The notes beneath the pieces were generated by a model. It searched no databases. It was not told the origin of the DNA and saw only the letters and a list, made by a program, of their open reading frames with translations. This document shows, in pieces, positions 9,305 to 18,779 of a stretch of DNA of 64,000 nt; position 1 is the stretch's first letter, and each line of letters starts with the position of its first letter. This DNA is from Symbiodinium natans. Taxonomy: Eukaryota > Sar > Dinophyceae > Suessiales > Symbiodiniaceae. Position numbers and translations under genes: made by a program. The stretch is from assembly GCA_905221605.1 (NCBI GenBank), contig CAJNDS010001335.1:37501-101500 (forward strand), given 5' to 3'.

Positions 9305-11805
9305 CCAAAGGCTGGCAAAGTTGCTGTTTTGTCCGGCGTGCTTCTCGCCAGCCTTTGCATACATTTGTTCCTTCTCTTGCTGTTGGCGCCATGCCACGGC
9401 ACTGTCCCAGGCCTTCCTCACCTCCTCCTTCGAGGAGTCCAGGGGCGGGAACCTCTTGAGCGTCTCCCTGCCACTGCCAGTCGCGCACCTTGCGCGCCAC
9501 GCCTGCTCACCAACAACCCACTTCACCCCCTTCTGCGGGCCAAGGGGCTCGAAGTGTGGCAGCTCCGAGAGCTTTTGCGCGGGCACCACCACAGTCTCAG
9601 CTGGCACACCGAACTTTCGAGCCATCTCCCGTGCCTTTTCTTCAGCTTCCTCCTGTGTACCAAAATAGCCGCAGGAGATTTCCTTCCTCTTGCGAGATGG
9701 ATCTGGAAACTTCACCCTCCACTTCCTTGGGGAGCAAAGGAACCCTAAAAGGGTTTATGGTTCATATACCTTATAGTAGGAACTCTGGTAGTATAGGGCT
9801 TTACGACCCCAAATTGAAACCCAAGGTTCTGTGAGTCCTTGCAAAAGGCCACACCCCTCACCAAGGACCGGACAGCAACGCTGGGCTTCGCAGGCTGCAA
9901 CTTTCCCTGGCGCACGAGCTCCTTGCTAGCACAGCAACCATGAAGGGGCGCCCTTTTCGGGGTTTGGTTACTCTACAATTCAGGAAGAACCAAGTCATAA
10001 ACAACAGTTTTTGGGTTTGGATACTCTAGAAGGGAGCCTGGACCCTAAACCCTAAACCCTAAACCCTAAACCCTAAAGCCTAAAGCCTAAAGCCTAAAGC
10101 CTAAACCCTAAACCCTAAACCCTAAAAGGGTTCCGCTGGGCTGCCAGGGCTCTTCGCGGAAAGCCTTGGCCTGGTCCAGGGATGCCTCTGCAGCTGCTTC
10201 CTCACTGAGGCCTTGCCTGAGTTGTGCTTCAAATCCTTTGAAAGTTACTTATTTAGGGTTTAGGGTTTAGGGTTTAGGGTTTAGGGTTTAGGGTTTAGGG
10301 TTTAGGGTTTAGGGCTTAGGGTTTAGGGTTTAGGGTAGGTTCCTTTGCAAGGAAAGAAGGAAAATAGCGATTATCCCAAAACACCCACCCGGTTGCTTCA
10401 AGAACCTGGAGACGGGGAAGTGCAAGGACTTTTTGAGTTCGTTGTCATCGTGCCATGAGACCACCCAGCCGAGCGATTGCCTCTTCCAGACGATACCTTG
10501 GACACCACTTTGGCGCTCTTGTCTCCTTAGTAGCCCAGTAACCATACTATAATAAGGGCACCCTTTTTTGGGTTGGTTACTTTACAAGGGAACCTTGAAA
10601 CCCCAAAAAAAAAGGCAAAAGGGTACCTCTGGGCTACCAAGTCTCGTGGCTGGGCCCCTGGCTGGCCTAGCACCCATCGTAAGGTTGCCAACGCCAGTTT
10701 GTTCCTCGGCACAGTGCAGCATCTCATCGACGGCCAGCTTGATGGAAGACCACATGGCCCCGGCAGCAGCGCCCTGAATCTCGCCCACGTTGCTTTCAAA
10801 CTTCTCGATCTTCCCCTGGACGAAGTCCAGCACGTGCTCGATCGCAACGCACTCATACCTCTTCACTCGCCACAAGTGCAGAGCGTCCAGCAGCAGCTTC
10901 CGCACCCGCCTCTGCAGATCAGCTTTCGGACTCGATTGCTCGACCTCCGCCCTTGCCTCACCTGATCCTCCCGAGTCTGGCTCTTGTTGCCGCGCCTGCT
11001 TGCTAGCCCAGGAACCATCTTATAATCAGGGCACCCCTCTTTGGGTTGGTTACTGTACAAGGACACCTTGAACCCAAAAAGAGGGGTAAAGGGTACCACT
11101 GGCTACCCAAGCCTGTCTACGCGGAGCCGCAAGAGCTGCTGCCGCTGTGTTGACGACCTCAGCCAGCTGAGCTTGGCTCAGGCGCCTCAGCGGGCACCTG
11201 GCTGCCTCCTCCGCCTGCTGGAGCCGAGCCAGCCTCTGAGCATCGCTCAAAAAGCCCCACTCATTCATCTTGCTGACAAGTTGTAGGTGCTGGTCGGATG
11301 CGACCGAAAATGCAGGGTCCGCCGCATCCACATCTGAGTCTACCTGAGTGACTTGTTCGCCAGCAGGTTGCACCTCACCCGAGCCGGAGCAGTCGTCGTC
11401 GGCAACAGCGACCACGCCTTGCAGGATGGTGTCATGGCTGGCGGCGGCTTTGTCCGCCGAGTTTCGGCAGCAGCTGAACTTCTGAAGACTCTTCTTCAGC
11501 TCTTGCTCCGCCTCTTTCCAGTTCTCGCAGGCCTGCCCCCTTGCCTCGGCCCGCTGTAGCGCAGCCTGCGTCTCCGGCAGCACCTCCCTCAAGCGAGAGG
11601 GCAGAAGTCCCCCACCCATCTTTCCGATGAACTTCCTCAAGAGCCGCAGTTCCTCGATGCCCGGAGTCCACCCCTTCGGCCCATAGTGGTGGCCATAGGC
11701 GATCCAAGCAGCCACATGGGCCCCGTGCTTTCGCAGGGCCGCTTTGTCGAAGCTGTCGGCTCTCTGCGCGTACCGGCTGATCCTTCGCTGCACATCTGCG
11801 CCATG
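9305..11805 (-). CDS. AP2-domain protein with three AP2-like domains, partial, six exons
   Basis: Minus-strand exons: 11116-11805, 10646-10998, 10389-10525, 10153-10235, 9821-9921 and about 9305-9725. Reading is continuous across all junctions. The first two exons encode a Glu/Ala/Gln-rich helical region (for example SDAQRLARLQQAEEAARCPL). Three AP2/ERF-like units follow: SGVQGIVWKRQSLGWVVSW (exon 3), RGVAFCKDSQNLGKWRVKF with GYFGTQEEAEEKAREM (exons 5-6), and GVKWVVGEQAWRARC with KRFPPLDSSKEEVRKAW (exon 6). AP2 domains bind DNA and are abundant as ApiAP2 or ERF-like proteins in alveolates, so a nuclear DNA-binding role is inferred. Introns 1, 2 and 4 are introners. The start and the true 3' end (the frame runs into telomeric sequence at about 9300) are not established. 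Confidence 0.8.
9726..9820 (-). other. AP2 gene intron 5 (95 bp, GT-AG)
   Basis: Sense strand starts GTTTCAATTTGGGG and ends TTTGCTCCCCAAG. Removal fuses a Gly codon and gives NLGKWRVKF, the expected AP2 strand. The ends are weakly palindromic (CTTGGG/CCCAAG), so it may be another element type. Confidence 0.75.
9922..10152 (-). mobile_element. AP2 gene intron 4: family C introner split by a telomeric array
   Basis: Element ends are CTTGCTAGCACAGCAACC on the plus-strand left and CGCTGGGCTGCCAG on the right. A CCCTAAA/CCTAAAG array (10042-10128) sits in the interior, enlarging it from about 120 to 231 bp. The exon borders carry the near-duplicate GAGCC/GAGCT. Removal as GA-AG joins AFRE to ELVRQ in frame. 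Confidence 0.8.
10236..10388 (-). mobile_element. AP2 gene intron 3: repeat family H with inner TTTAGGG array
   Basis: Sense strand starts GTGGGTGTTTTGGGATAA and ends AAGTAACTTTCAAAG, a GT-AG intron that joins FLKQPG to FEAQLRQ. A related sequence without the telomeric block occurs at about 23814-23895 (CCTTTGAAAGTTACTTATGA ... CCCAAAGCACCACCCAG). The pair shows that the TTTAGGG array at 10251-10336 was added inside a pre-existing element. Confidence 0.72.
10526..10645 (-). mobile_element. AP2 gene intron 2: family C introner
   Basis: 120 bp bounded by the 5-bp direct repeat GAGAC. Inverted ends are TTGGTAGCCCAG and CTGGGCTACTAAG. Removing element plus one repeat gives ATRQERQ in frame. The obvious inner GT (TTG|GTAGCC) gives the wrong phase, so the intron is read as GA-AG. 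Confidence 0.85.
10999..11115 (-). mobile_element. AP2 gene intron 1: family C introner
   Basis: 117 bp bounded by the 5-bp direct repeat CAGGC, with inverted ends TTGGGTAGCCAG / CTGGGCTAGCAAG. Removal joins LAAPRR to QARQQEP in frame. Within the duplicated CAGGC the cut may be CA-AG, or GC-AG if shifted three bases; the product is identical. Confidence 0.85.
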
Positions 11806-12300
11806 CTGGTTTGGTGAGTTAAGGGTTTAGGGTTTATAGGGGTTTAGGGTTTATAGGGTTTAGGGTTTAGCGTGTAGGGTTTAGGTTTAGGCTAAGGTTT
11901 AGGGTTTAGGGTTTAGGGCTTAGGGTTTAGGGTTTAGGGTTTATAAGGTTTAGGGTTTAGGGTTTAGGGCCCGTGTGTTCCTACGTCGCAGCCTCGTAGA
12001 ACGCAGCCTGCAGCCAAGTATCACCAGCGACTTGTGGGCATGACAATGGTATTTGCGAGCGTGCGCACGCAGCCGGCGGCTTTGGTACAGGGCCATGGGC
12101 TGCCACTCGACCCGAAGCTATCCGATCATCCGAGCTTTACATCTGACTGCCCTGCAAACCCAAAAGCGCTAAACCCCAACCCTAAACCCTAAGCCCTAAA
12201 CCTTAAACCCTAAACCCTACTTGGCTGCACTTAGGAGGGTAGCAAAAAATCAAACTTTTAGCTGCCTTGTTAAGAAACCCAATAAACCCAAAAAGGCTTA
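11806..12300. other. TTTAGGG-rich intron and a possible upstream exon
   Basis: TTTAGGG and TTTATAGGG units fill 11820-11966, just upstream of the acceptor CCAG at about 11806. Minus-strand 11970-12110 stays open (WQPMALYQSRRLRAHARKYH) and could be an upstream AP2-gene exon, unproven. CCCTAAA variants at 12165-12220. Confidence 0.4.
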
Positions 12301-13100
12301 AGATGTAAAGTTACAGTAAAGCACCACAAAGCCTAAACCCGAAACCGCAGCCATCCCCACCGCGCCGACATCCCGCATGTCGCGGCTGAGACCTGAAAGC
12401 CCAACATCGACTTCGGACCTGGAATCCACAAACTGGGTTTCGGGTTTCGGCTTCATGCTGCCTCTACACTGACGACCTGAAACAGACGTCGATATGTCCG
12501 AGAAGCCATCGACCAAAACACCGCGAAAGGGCCCTGCATCCGAAAACCTGAAACCCCTAAACCATAAGCCCTAAGCCCTAAGCCCAAGGCCTAAGCCCTA
12601 AGCCCAAGCCCTAAGCCCTAAACCCTAAACCCTATTTGCACAGGGCTTTCAACTCAGGCTTGAGTGGGGTATAGAGCCCTGAGCCACAAAAAGCCGAAGA
12701 CCTATACCCTAGATAGGGGTTTAATATGTACATGTGGAGCCTTGGGCAATTGAAAAGCGCTCCGATCCAGGAAGCAAACCTTACAGGGCTCTTAAGGGAG
12801 GGCGGCTCATATGGGGGGGTCGGTACCTAGGTTACCTAGGGAGCCTTACTAAAGCTTCGAGAGCCCTAGGAGTGGCGAGTATTAGGGAACCTTGGGTTAC
12901 ATAACCCCCCTTGAACCCCCCCTCTCCTGAGGACTCTAGAAAAACCCGGCACCCTACACCCCACAAAGCTCCGTGAGCTGACCAAGCGTCTAAACCGCAA
13001 AAATCCCAAACCCTAAACCCTAAACCCTAAACCCTAAACCCTATAAACCCTAAACCCTAAACCCTAAACCCCGAACCCCAAGTCGACGGCTCCTTAGGTC
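12301..13100. other. Unassigned region with element remnant and telomeric variants
   Basis: A minus frame at 12330-12500 (SRSEVDVGLSGLSRDMRDVG) could be exon but lacks support. CCTAAG variants at 12560-12640. An element-like block at 12785-12930 (CTCTTAAGGGAGGGCGG ... TATTAGGGAACCTTGGG) resembles 4210-4280. CCCTAAA at 13010-13075. Confidence 0.4.
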
Positions 13101-13104
13101 GCGT

Positions 13105-13195
13105 GCGCCCTTTTCGGGAGATCATACATAGCCTGCCGGGAAGACACGCGAACGGCCCCTCAGGCGCTCTCGCTGGTCGCGCAGCTCCTGAATCA
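13105..13195 (-). CDS. Exon-like island, unknown
   Basis: Minus strand reads IQELRDQRERLRGRSRVFPA, charged and probably helical, before GCTATG (possible GC donor). Telomeric arrays abut both sides. Confidence 0.35.
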
Positions 13196-13480
13196 GAACC
13201 CTAAACCCTAAACCCTAAACCCTAAACCCTAAAGCCCTAAACCCTAAAGCCCTAAAGCCCTAAACCCTAAACCCTAAAGCAGATAGGATCAGTTCTCTAG
13301 ATCATGGTCCCTGGTTGGGTACCCTACATAAGAGGGGCCGCCTTATCATAAGGTACTTTATAAGGGAAGCTTGAACCCCAAAAAAAGGACAGGGCTACCA
13401 AGCCTAGTACTTGGGGCTCTAAACCAGGGGTCCCTTGTCATCGTGACTCCATATACTTGCGTAGGCATGGCATGCTCTGT
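13196..13480. repeat. CCCTAAA array and diverged introner
   Basis: CCCTAAA/CCCTAAAG at 13197-13277. Then 13290-13410 shows family C-like interior features (AAGAGGGGCCGCC, GGTACTTTATAAGGG, AACCCCAAAAAAAGG, GGGCTACCAAG) but degenerate outer ends. Confidence 0.5.
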
Positions 13481-13482
13481 AC

Positions 13483-14115
13483 ATGCGCACACTCTGCAGC
13501 CATGCAATAGTCATTTGCCAAAAACCTCTGCCTCAAATAGACAAATATGAATACTATACATATATACATATATATACATATTATATATATGTTATATTAT
13601 TCCCATGCAAGTGTGCTGTCTTTGCATCTTGCTCAGTTTTGAGATCCGCTGAGACCGATTCTTTCGCTTGGCCATCACCGCGTCACGTCATTGTGGCGTC
13701 GTGCTCTTTTCATGTTTTCACCATGGCGCTCTCCTCATGTCCTCGTCGTCTTCGTCGTCCTGCTCCTGCTCCTGCTCCCGCTCCCGCTCCTGCTCCTGCT
13801 CCCCGTCCTCCTCCTCCTCTCCTCCTCCTCCACGTCGTGCGGTGTTGTGTCAAGGTCAGTCAAGGTCGTGTGGTTGTAACCGCAATCATTGCTGACACTC
13901 CCAACTCCAATTCAAAACCCTGCGCGCCGAGCAGCTGCAGCGATTTCGGAGCCCCCACCGGGTCCATCCATTGGCAGCACGTAATCAGCAAGGCCTCAGC
14001 CAAAAGCTTGGGATGTGGGCCAGGCCCTCCTTCCCCATCTCCCCCCCCCCCTTCTTGGGCTTCAGGTGCAAAGGTCCCCGGGCTTCGGGTTTCAGACTTA
14101 TTAATGTCGGTGTAG
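13483..14115 (+). other. 210-codon low-complexity open frame, doubtful gene
   Basis: The frame contains an ATATATAC microsatellite (13556-13600) and a CTCCTG/CTCCCG hexamer run (13757-13830) open in all three plus frames (RPAPAPAPAP, SSCSCSCS, LLLLLP). The remainder has no domain. A real exon cannot be excluded but the frame looks repeat-driven. Confidence 0.25.
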
Positions 14116-14230
14116 GGGTTCAGGGGCTAGGGTGGAGCGTCTTAGTTTCGGGTCTCGGGCCTGGGGCTGTTGGGGGCGGGGGTAAAGGGGGGACACTGGG
14201 GGGGCCGTAGGGGGCGAACCACCTGCATGA

Positions 14231-14485
14231 CATAGAACCCTCAGGCTGTAAGTGCTGGATCCGAAATTCGTGCCCTGGCAACTCCAGGCACTCAAGCATA
14301 CTTGGAGGTTCATGGTACTTGTTAACCAAGTATATACCTGTACTTCCCACTTGTAAGCCCCTTAAGTGCCCTAATATGGTTATAAGTACAGTTGTAAGTA
14401 CAGCTATCATTGGATAATGAGTGCCATGAAACTCCAAGTAGAGGAGAACGTAAGCAAGCAGACGGGCCACCAGGCCACGTGTGAG
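14231..14485 (-). CDS. Unknown gene, two exons around a family B introner
   Basis: Upstream exon (from about 14485) reads VARLLAYVLLYL. Downstream exon (to about 14231) reads MLECLELPGHEFRIQHLQPE and ends TCATGCAG before GTGG. Splicing GT-AG at the element's GTTTCATGG and CCTCCAAG ends keeps the frame. No family recognised. Confidence 0.45.
14298..14438 (-). mobile_element. Family B introner
   Basis: Long imperfect palindrome: TACTTGGAGGTTCATGGTAC at the plus-strand left and GTGCCATGAAACTCCAAGTA at the right. Internal arms AACCAAGTAT, TGTACTTCCCACTTGTAAGC and GCACTTA complements. Other copies: 27480-27588, 34219-34580, 47604-47838, 48639-48800, 53233-53350. Confidence 0.85.
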
Positions 14486-14754
14486 TTAAGGAACCCACAT
14501 CACCCTAACACTCCAACAGCCCAGAAGCCACACAGAAACCACCTCCGCAATGACAGACTACCATCTGAAGCCAAATGCCTTGCATTCATCTAACGTCCCC
14601 TGTGAACACTAGACCTTGAAGCCCTATGAGCTGTGCAAAAGCCCCCCTTCAGGCCCTCAAAACCCTGGAGCCCTTTTTTCTATCGGACAAGCTATCGATC
14701 ATGAAAAGTCCTTCAAACCCTGAACCCTAGAAACTTAAACCCTCAACAACCCTC

Positions 14755-15265
14755 CTGCTCGGACCCATCAGCCCTGCCTGGTGGTGGAAGCTGCTTCCCT
14801 CGCCAGGGTACCTCGGCGACGCGCAGAGTGAAGAGGGCCGCCGGGTCTAGGGCATGGGCCATTGTGGTTTAGGGTTTAAGGTGGTATATAGCAGTTAAGA
14901 ACCCAATATTTGTTACCATCACCTCTTCCGAATATGAAAACTTTATAGCCTTGGTAGCCCAGTAACCACATTGACGAGAATAAGGGCACCTTTTGTTCGG
15001 TTGGTTGCTGTCGGCGGGAACCTTGAACCAAAAAAAGGGAACAAGGCACCACTAGGCTACCAACTTTGAGCTCTTCTCGGTCCGCTTTTTCAAGCACCAG
15101 AGTCGAGTCCGTGAACGTTAGAGGCGCCGTTGCGGAAGAACTCTTGTCTAGGCTGCCCAGTAACCTAGGATCAAAAAGGGCGCCCTTTTTTGCTTTAAGG
15201 GGTTTATAGGGGAACCTAGAGCCCCCAAAAAGGGAATAAGGGCACTACTGGGCATCCAGTTGCTT
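14755..15265 (-). CDS. Unknown gene with three exon segments and two introners
   Basis: About 15065-15151 reads SSSATAPLTFTDSTLVLEKA then DREELK. About 14880-14955 reads AIKFSYSEEVMVTNIGFLTA. A segment at about 14755-14866 reads AHALDPAALFTLRVAEVPWR and ends SEQEGC at a TGA. The 14952-15064 introner is spliced from GTTGGTAGCC to CTACCAAG, joining EELK and AIKF in phase. The last join contains only a 14-bp CTTAAACCCTAAA insert, so the frame shift there is unresolved. Upstream of 15151 another introner follows. Confidence 0.5.
14954..15063 (-). mobile_element. Family C introner
   Basis: CTTGGTAGCCCAGTAACC at the plus-strand left end and CACTAGGCTACCAA at the right, with TTTTGTTCGGTTGGTTGC and AACCAAAAAAAGGGAAC inside. 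Confidence 0.85.
15152..15262 (-). mobile_element. Family C introner
   Basis: Left end CTAGGCTGCCCAGTAACC, right end CACTACTGGGCATCCAG, interior GCGCCCTTTTTTGC / CCCAAAAAGGGAA. It forms the upstream boundary of the exon at 15065-15151. Confidence 0.8.
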
Positions 15266-15469
15266 TGTTTACAAACATTGCATGTCGACACACTTCATCT
15301 TAATAGGTTTTCGAGTTTTCTATGCTGTTGAAAACATGTTCACTTTAAGATGTTCTGCTGATGCACAGGTTCCTAATTCCCCTAAATCCTCAACCCTCAA
15401 CCCTACACTTCTTCGCCTCGGAGATGCTATGGAAATGGCGCGCCTGCCAGATCCTCCGGCACATGGTCA

Positions 15470-15606
15470 TGTCTATACCTTGACCATCCCCCAAATGGGG
15501 ATTTACGATAACCTTATTGGGGTCCTCCTGATTAAAAGGGGATCCTACTATTTGGGGGTCTATATTCGGGGTCCCTTATTACTATACCTTGACCATCCCC
15601 CAAAGA
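15470..15606. mobile_element. Insertion between 22-bp direct repeats
   Basis: TATACCTTGACCATCCCCCA occurs at about 15474 and again at about 15583. Between them lies TTTACGATAACCTTATTGGG ... CTATTTGGGGGTC, related to sequence at 33809-33900 and 60065-60110. The long duplication suggests insertion with an unusually long target duplication, or a tandem duplication. Confidence 0.6.
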
Positions 15607-15614
15607 TGAAAGGG

Positions 15615-15664
15615 ATTAGGAGGGTTTAGGGTTTAGGGTTTAGGGTTTAGGGTTTAGGGTTTAG
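15615..15664. repeat. TTTAGGG tract abutting a family A introner
   Basis: Seven perfect TTTAGGG units run directly into the left end of the palindromic element at 15664. Confidence 0.9.
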
Positions 15665-15766
15665 GGGATGTTCCCCCCCTATACTGACAATCCTTAATCA
15701 GGATTTTCGTACCCCCTATTATCATCCCAAATAAGGACTGTTAGATATCAGGGGGAACATCCCAAG
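15664..15766. mobile_element. Family A palindromic element
   Basis: GGGATGTTCCCCCCCTATAC at the left and GGGGGAACATCCCAAGG at the right, with inner arms ACAATCCTTAATCAGG / AATAAGGACTGTT. Same family at 18588, 27170, 37502, 39451, 41420 and 41874. Confidence 0.9.
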
Positions 15767-15863
15767 GTTTAGGGTTTTGGGTTGAGGTTTCGGATACAAA
15801 CCCCTTGCAAAAAGACAGCCCCGTCACCGCACCAGGGGGCCCTCACCACCTTGCCACCCGCGC

Positions 15864-15865
<2 letters not shown>

Positions 15866-15913
<48 letters not shown>
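15866..15913. repeat. Poly-C tract, about 47 bp
   Basis: Uninterrupted C run. Shorter C or G runs occur at 1319, 2855, 17277, 20795, 24379 and 29327. Confidence 0.97.
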
Positions 15914-16239
15914 TTGCCTTCACCCTCATTATCCCTAAACCCTAAACCCTAAACCCTAAACCCCCTCTCAGCATAGCCAATGTTATCCCTACTATCACAT
16001 TCTGTTCATTGCTGTGACTGTGACTGTGACTATGACGATGACCGCGACGAGCTGCTACTGCATACATGAAGTAATGAAGGGTTGGTGGCCCAGATCCTGA
16101 AATACTATTTGGTATTTGATCAACATGCCTTTTGCCCTATGACCCCTGCAAGATTATATATATATATACACATGTATATATAAAACTAAATCCTGAGCCC
16201 CAAGCCCTAAACCCTGACCCCTGAAGCCTAAACCCGAAC

Positions 16240-16333
16240 TCCTCGCGACTGACGCTGGAAGCGGTCTGGAATGGCATCACGCCAGACCTGGTGCTCTTCA
16301 TCGGCCCGAGGGTGAAGCGGTTTCGACTTCATA
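16240..16333. CDS. Exon-like island, strand uncertain
   Basis: Plus strand reads LTLEAVWNGITPDLVLFIGP; minus strand reads ADEEHQVWRDAIPDRFQRQS. Both are stop-free. A TTTAGGG array starts exactly at its right edge (16333-16428). Confidence 0.4.
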
Positions 16334-16562
16334 GGGTTTAGGGTTTAGGGTTTAGGGTTTAGGGTTTAGGGTTTAGGGTTTAGGGTTTAGGGTTTAGGGT
16401 TTAGGGTTTAGGGTTTAGGGTTTAGGGCTCTGCACCCTAAACATCTGACAAACTTGGCCTTGAGTAGACATCTCCAGAAAGAGATAAGGGGGGTTAAGGC
16501 ACCAAATTGGGGTTTAGGGTTAGGGTTTAGGGCTTAGGGCTGTAGGGCTTAGGGTTTAGGGG

Positions 16563-16685
16563 CGGCGGTTGAATCGCGACCGAAAGGCGTGGTTCGTGCC
16601 AGCAAGGACGACGAGGCGACCGCCCACGTCGTTGATGTAGTTCACGGCCTTTTGTTGTGGTGGGGCCGCTTGGTTCATGCACTGG
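16563..16685 (-). CDS. Exon-like island, unknown
   Basis: Minus strand reads KAVNYINDVGGRLVVLAGTN then HAFRSRFNRRP, open throughout with good codon balance. Telomeric variants lie on the downstream side. Confidence 0.5.
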
Positions 16686-16689
16686 GGTG

Positions 16690-17690
16690 ATGGTTCAGGG
16701 ATTTGGGCTCTTGAAAATTTACAGGGTTTGCAGTTCAGGGTTGTTTGTTAGGGTTTACCCAAACGACTCTTGTCCTGCACACCAAACCCAAAAATCGAAA
16801 GCCCTCAATCTTGCGCCTCCATGTTCATGACATGTTCTAACCGCAAGATTCAACCATAACTGGAATATTCAATATAAGACTCCCAGGAAGTGAAGAACTT
16901 AACGTTGCATGGAGGGGAAAGGCCCGTGAGCTGCAAAACCAAAACCCAAAGCCCTAAGGCTTAGGGTTCAGGGTAGGGGATAGGAATAGGGGGGCCCTTG
17001 GGCCTTCTGAAGAAGGTCCCTGCTTAAGATCGCCAGAAGAGGGAAGAAGGGTTCCCTTTCAAGGGTCCCCCTTATCCTGCCTAGGAGAGGGTAACCCTGA
17101 ACCCTGAAGCTCTAACCCGTGGGCCCAAGCGCTCCATGTCCATGTCCCTCCGCAATTGCTAGGGCTTTCGAGGGCTTAGGGATTAGGGTTGAGGTTTTGG
17201 GCTTTCGTTATCAGGATTTAGGGCGTAGGGGTTTAGGATTTCAGTGCTTTGGGTCGTTTAGGATGCTTCCCCGCCCACCCCCCCCCCCCTCCTCCCCCTA
17301 CCCACCCAGCATGCGTGAGTTTAGGGTCGAAAAGGTGAGAAGTGTGTGTTTGGCAAACTATAGATCTGGAAGTCTTCTTGAATTGAAGGTTCATGGCCAG
17401 CTCGAATGGGTATAACGGTATAACCTTACTGTTGAGACTCTTCTTGGGATACTGTTAACCCTACTTAGGCCTCTCCCTGGGACTAAGAGTAGGGGGGCCG
17501 GAAAGTCCCGAAGGCATGTCCCGACCTCCCCCATCGAGGGGGATTCTTCTGACTACCCGGGCCCGCGAAACCCTAAACCCGAAAACCCTAAAGCCAAAAC
17601 CCAAAACCTAAGCCTACACCCTAAACCTTAAACCGTAAACCCTAAACCCGAAAGCCTAAACCCTAAACCCTAAGCCATCTCAGCGTTTGT
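16690..17690. other. No confident gene; telomeric remnants and C tract
   Basis: Scattered TTTAGGG/CCCTAAA variants, a C-rich run at 17277-17300, and a GAATTGAAGGTTCATGG fragment near 17379 resembling the end of family B. No convincing exon. Confidence 0.5.
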
Positions 17691-17771
17691 GGTGGTAAGC
17701 ACCAGACAGTGCTGGCCATGTACTCGTCCCACAAGACCTGTGCCTGGACGGAAGCCCGGTAGTGATTTAGG
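17691..17771 (-). CDS. Exon-like island, unknown
   Basis: Minus strand reads YRASVQAQVLWDEYMASTVW then CLPPQTL without a stop. Flanked by CCCTAAA on one side and TTTAGGG variants on the other. Confidence 0.42.
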
Positions 17772-18587
17772 GCTCATAGGGTTGCCCCTAAATAAGGATT
17801 TAGGGTTTAGTGTTTATAGGGTTCATAGGGTTCACAGGGTTTATAGGGTTTAGGGTTTAGGGCTAAACATAGTTAGTTCCCCTACGGATAACTCTTAGTA
17901 CCCATGAACCTCCAAGTAGGGTTCAGGATTTAGGGTCGGACGTCAGGGCTCAGGGCTGTTCTTCGGCTAGGAGGGCTTTGGGTTTAGCGTCAGTTTGGCG
18001 GGAGGGTTTAGGGTCTTGGGCACAGGGTTTAGGGTAGGGTTTAGGGATGAGCTAGGGTTTAGGTTTAGGGTTTAGGGTTTAGGGTTTATGGGGTTAGGGG
18101 TTTGGGGTTTCGGGCTCAGCTCTAGGCGAGGGTTGAGACTCGATGTGCAGCATAGCCCACAGAAACCCTAACCGCAGACGCCAAAGATGAAACCCAGAAC
18201 CCTAAACCCTAAACCCTAAACCCTTAACCCTAAACCCTAAACCCTAAACCCAGACTGTATGGAAACAAAAAGGCTAAACCCTACACGCCAAACCCCTAAA
18301 CCCTCAACCCCCATGAAACGACTCAACTGATTGGGAGGGGTTGAGGTTGGTGGACAGGTTGATGCTGATTTTTTCTGGGTGAGGGCTCCGGGTGTGGTTG
18401 TTGTGTGGGTGTTGGCGTTGCGACGTTGTTCAGGGTTCAGGGTCGGTTTAGGCCAGGCCATTAGGATTTGATGTCTCAGGCTTAGGGGAAACATGGCCCT
18501 TGGCGGGTTGCAGCAGCAAAAATGGGCAACAGAAACAAGCCTTGAAGAAGGGGTCGCCCTCAACCCCAAAAACCTTTAAGCTGTAGG
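17772..18587. other. Telomeric remnants and a doubtful minus frame
   Basis: TTTAGGG and TTTATAGGG units at 17800-17870 and 18050-18100, CCCTAAA at 18195-18255. A minus frame spanning 18300-18569 (HQILMAWPKPTLNPEQRRNA) has no domain and ends in telomeric sequence. Confidence 0.4.
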
Positions 18588-18691
18588 GTTGGGATGTTCC
18601 CCCTTCTACTAAGAGTCCTTAATAGGGATGATCGTACCCCCTAGTATAATCCCTAAGAAAGGACTGTTAGTATAAGGGGGAACATCCCAAG
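18588..18691. mobile_element. Family A palindromic element
   Basis: TTGGGATGTTCCCCCTTCTA to GGGGGAACATCCCAAG, inner arms AGTCCTTAATAGGG / AAGAAAGGACTGTTAG. A nearly full-length copy. Confidence 0.92.
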
Positions 18692-18779
18692 TTTCGGGGG
18701 TTAGGCATGAGGGCGTCGGGTTTGAGGGCTTGGGGGCCCACCTCATACATCGAACTCCTCGGATGGCTGGCAGGTCAGG

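Noticed and set aside
10526-10645. Canonical GT donor at TTG|GTAGCC in the family C introner
   Set aside because: It puts the downstream AP2 domain out of frame; removal of element plus GAGAC duplicate keeps it.
13483-14115. 210-codon plus-strand gene
   Set aside because: Dominated by CTCCTG hexamers open in all frames plus a TA microsatellite; kept only as doubtful.
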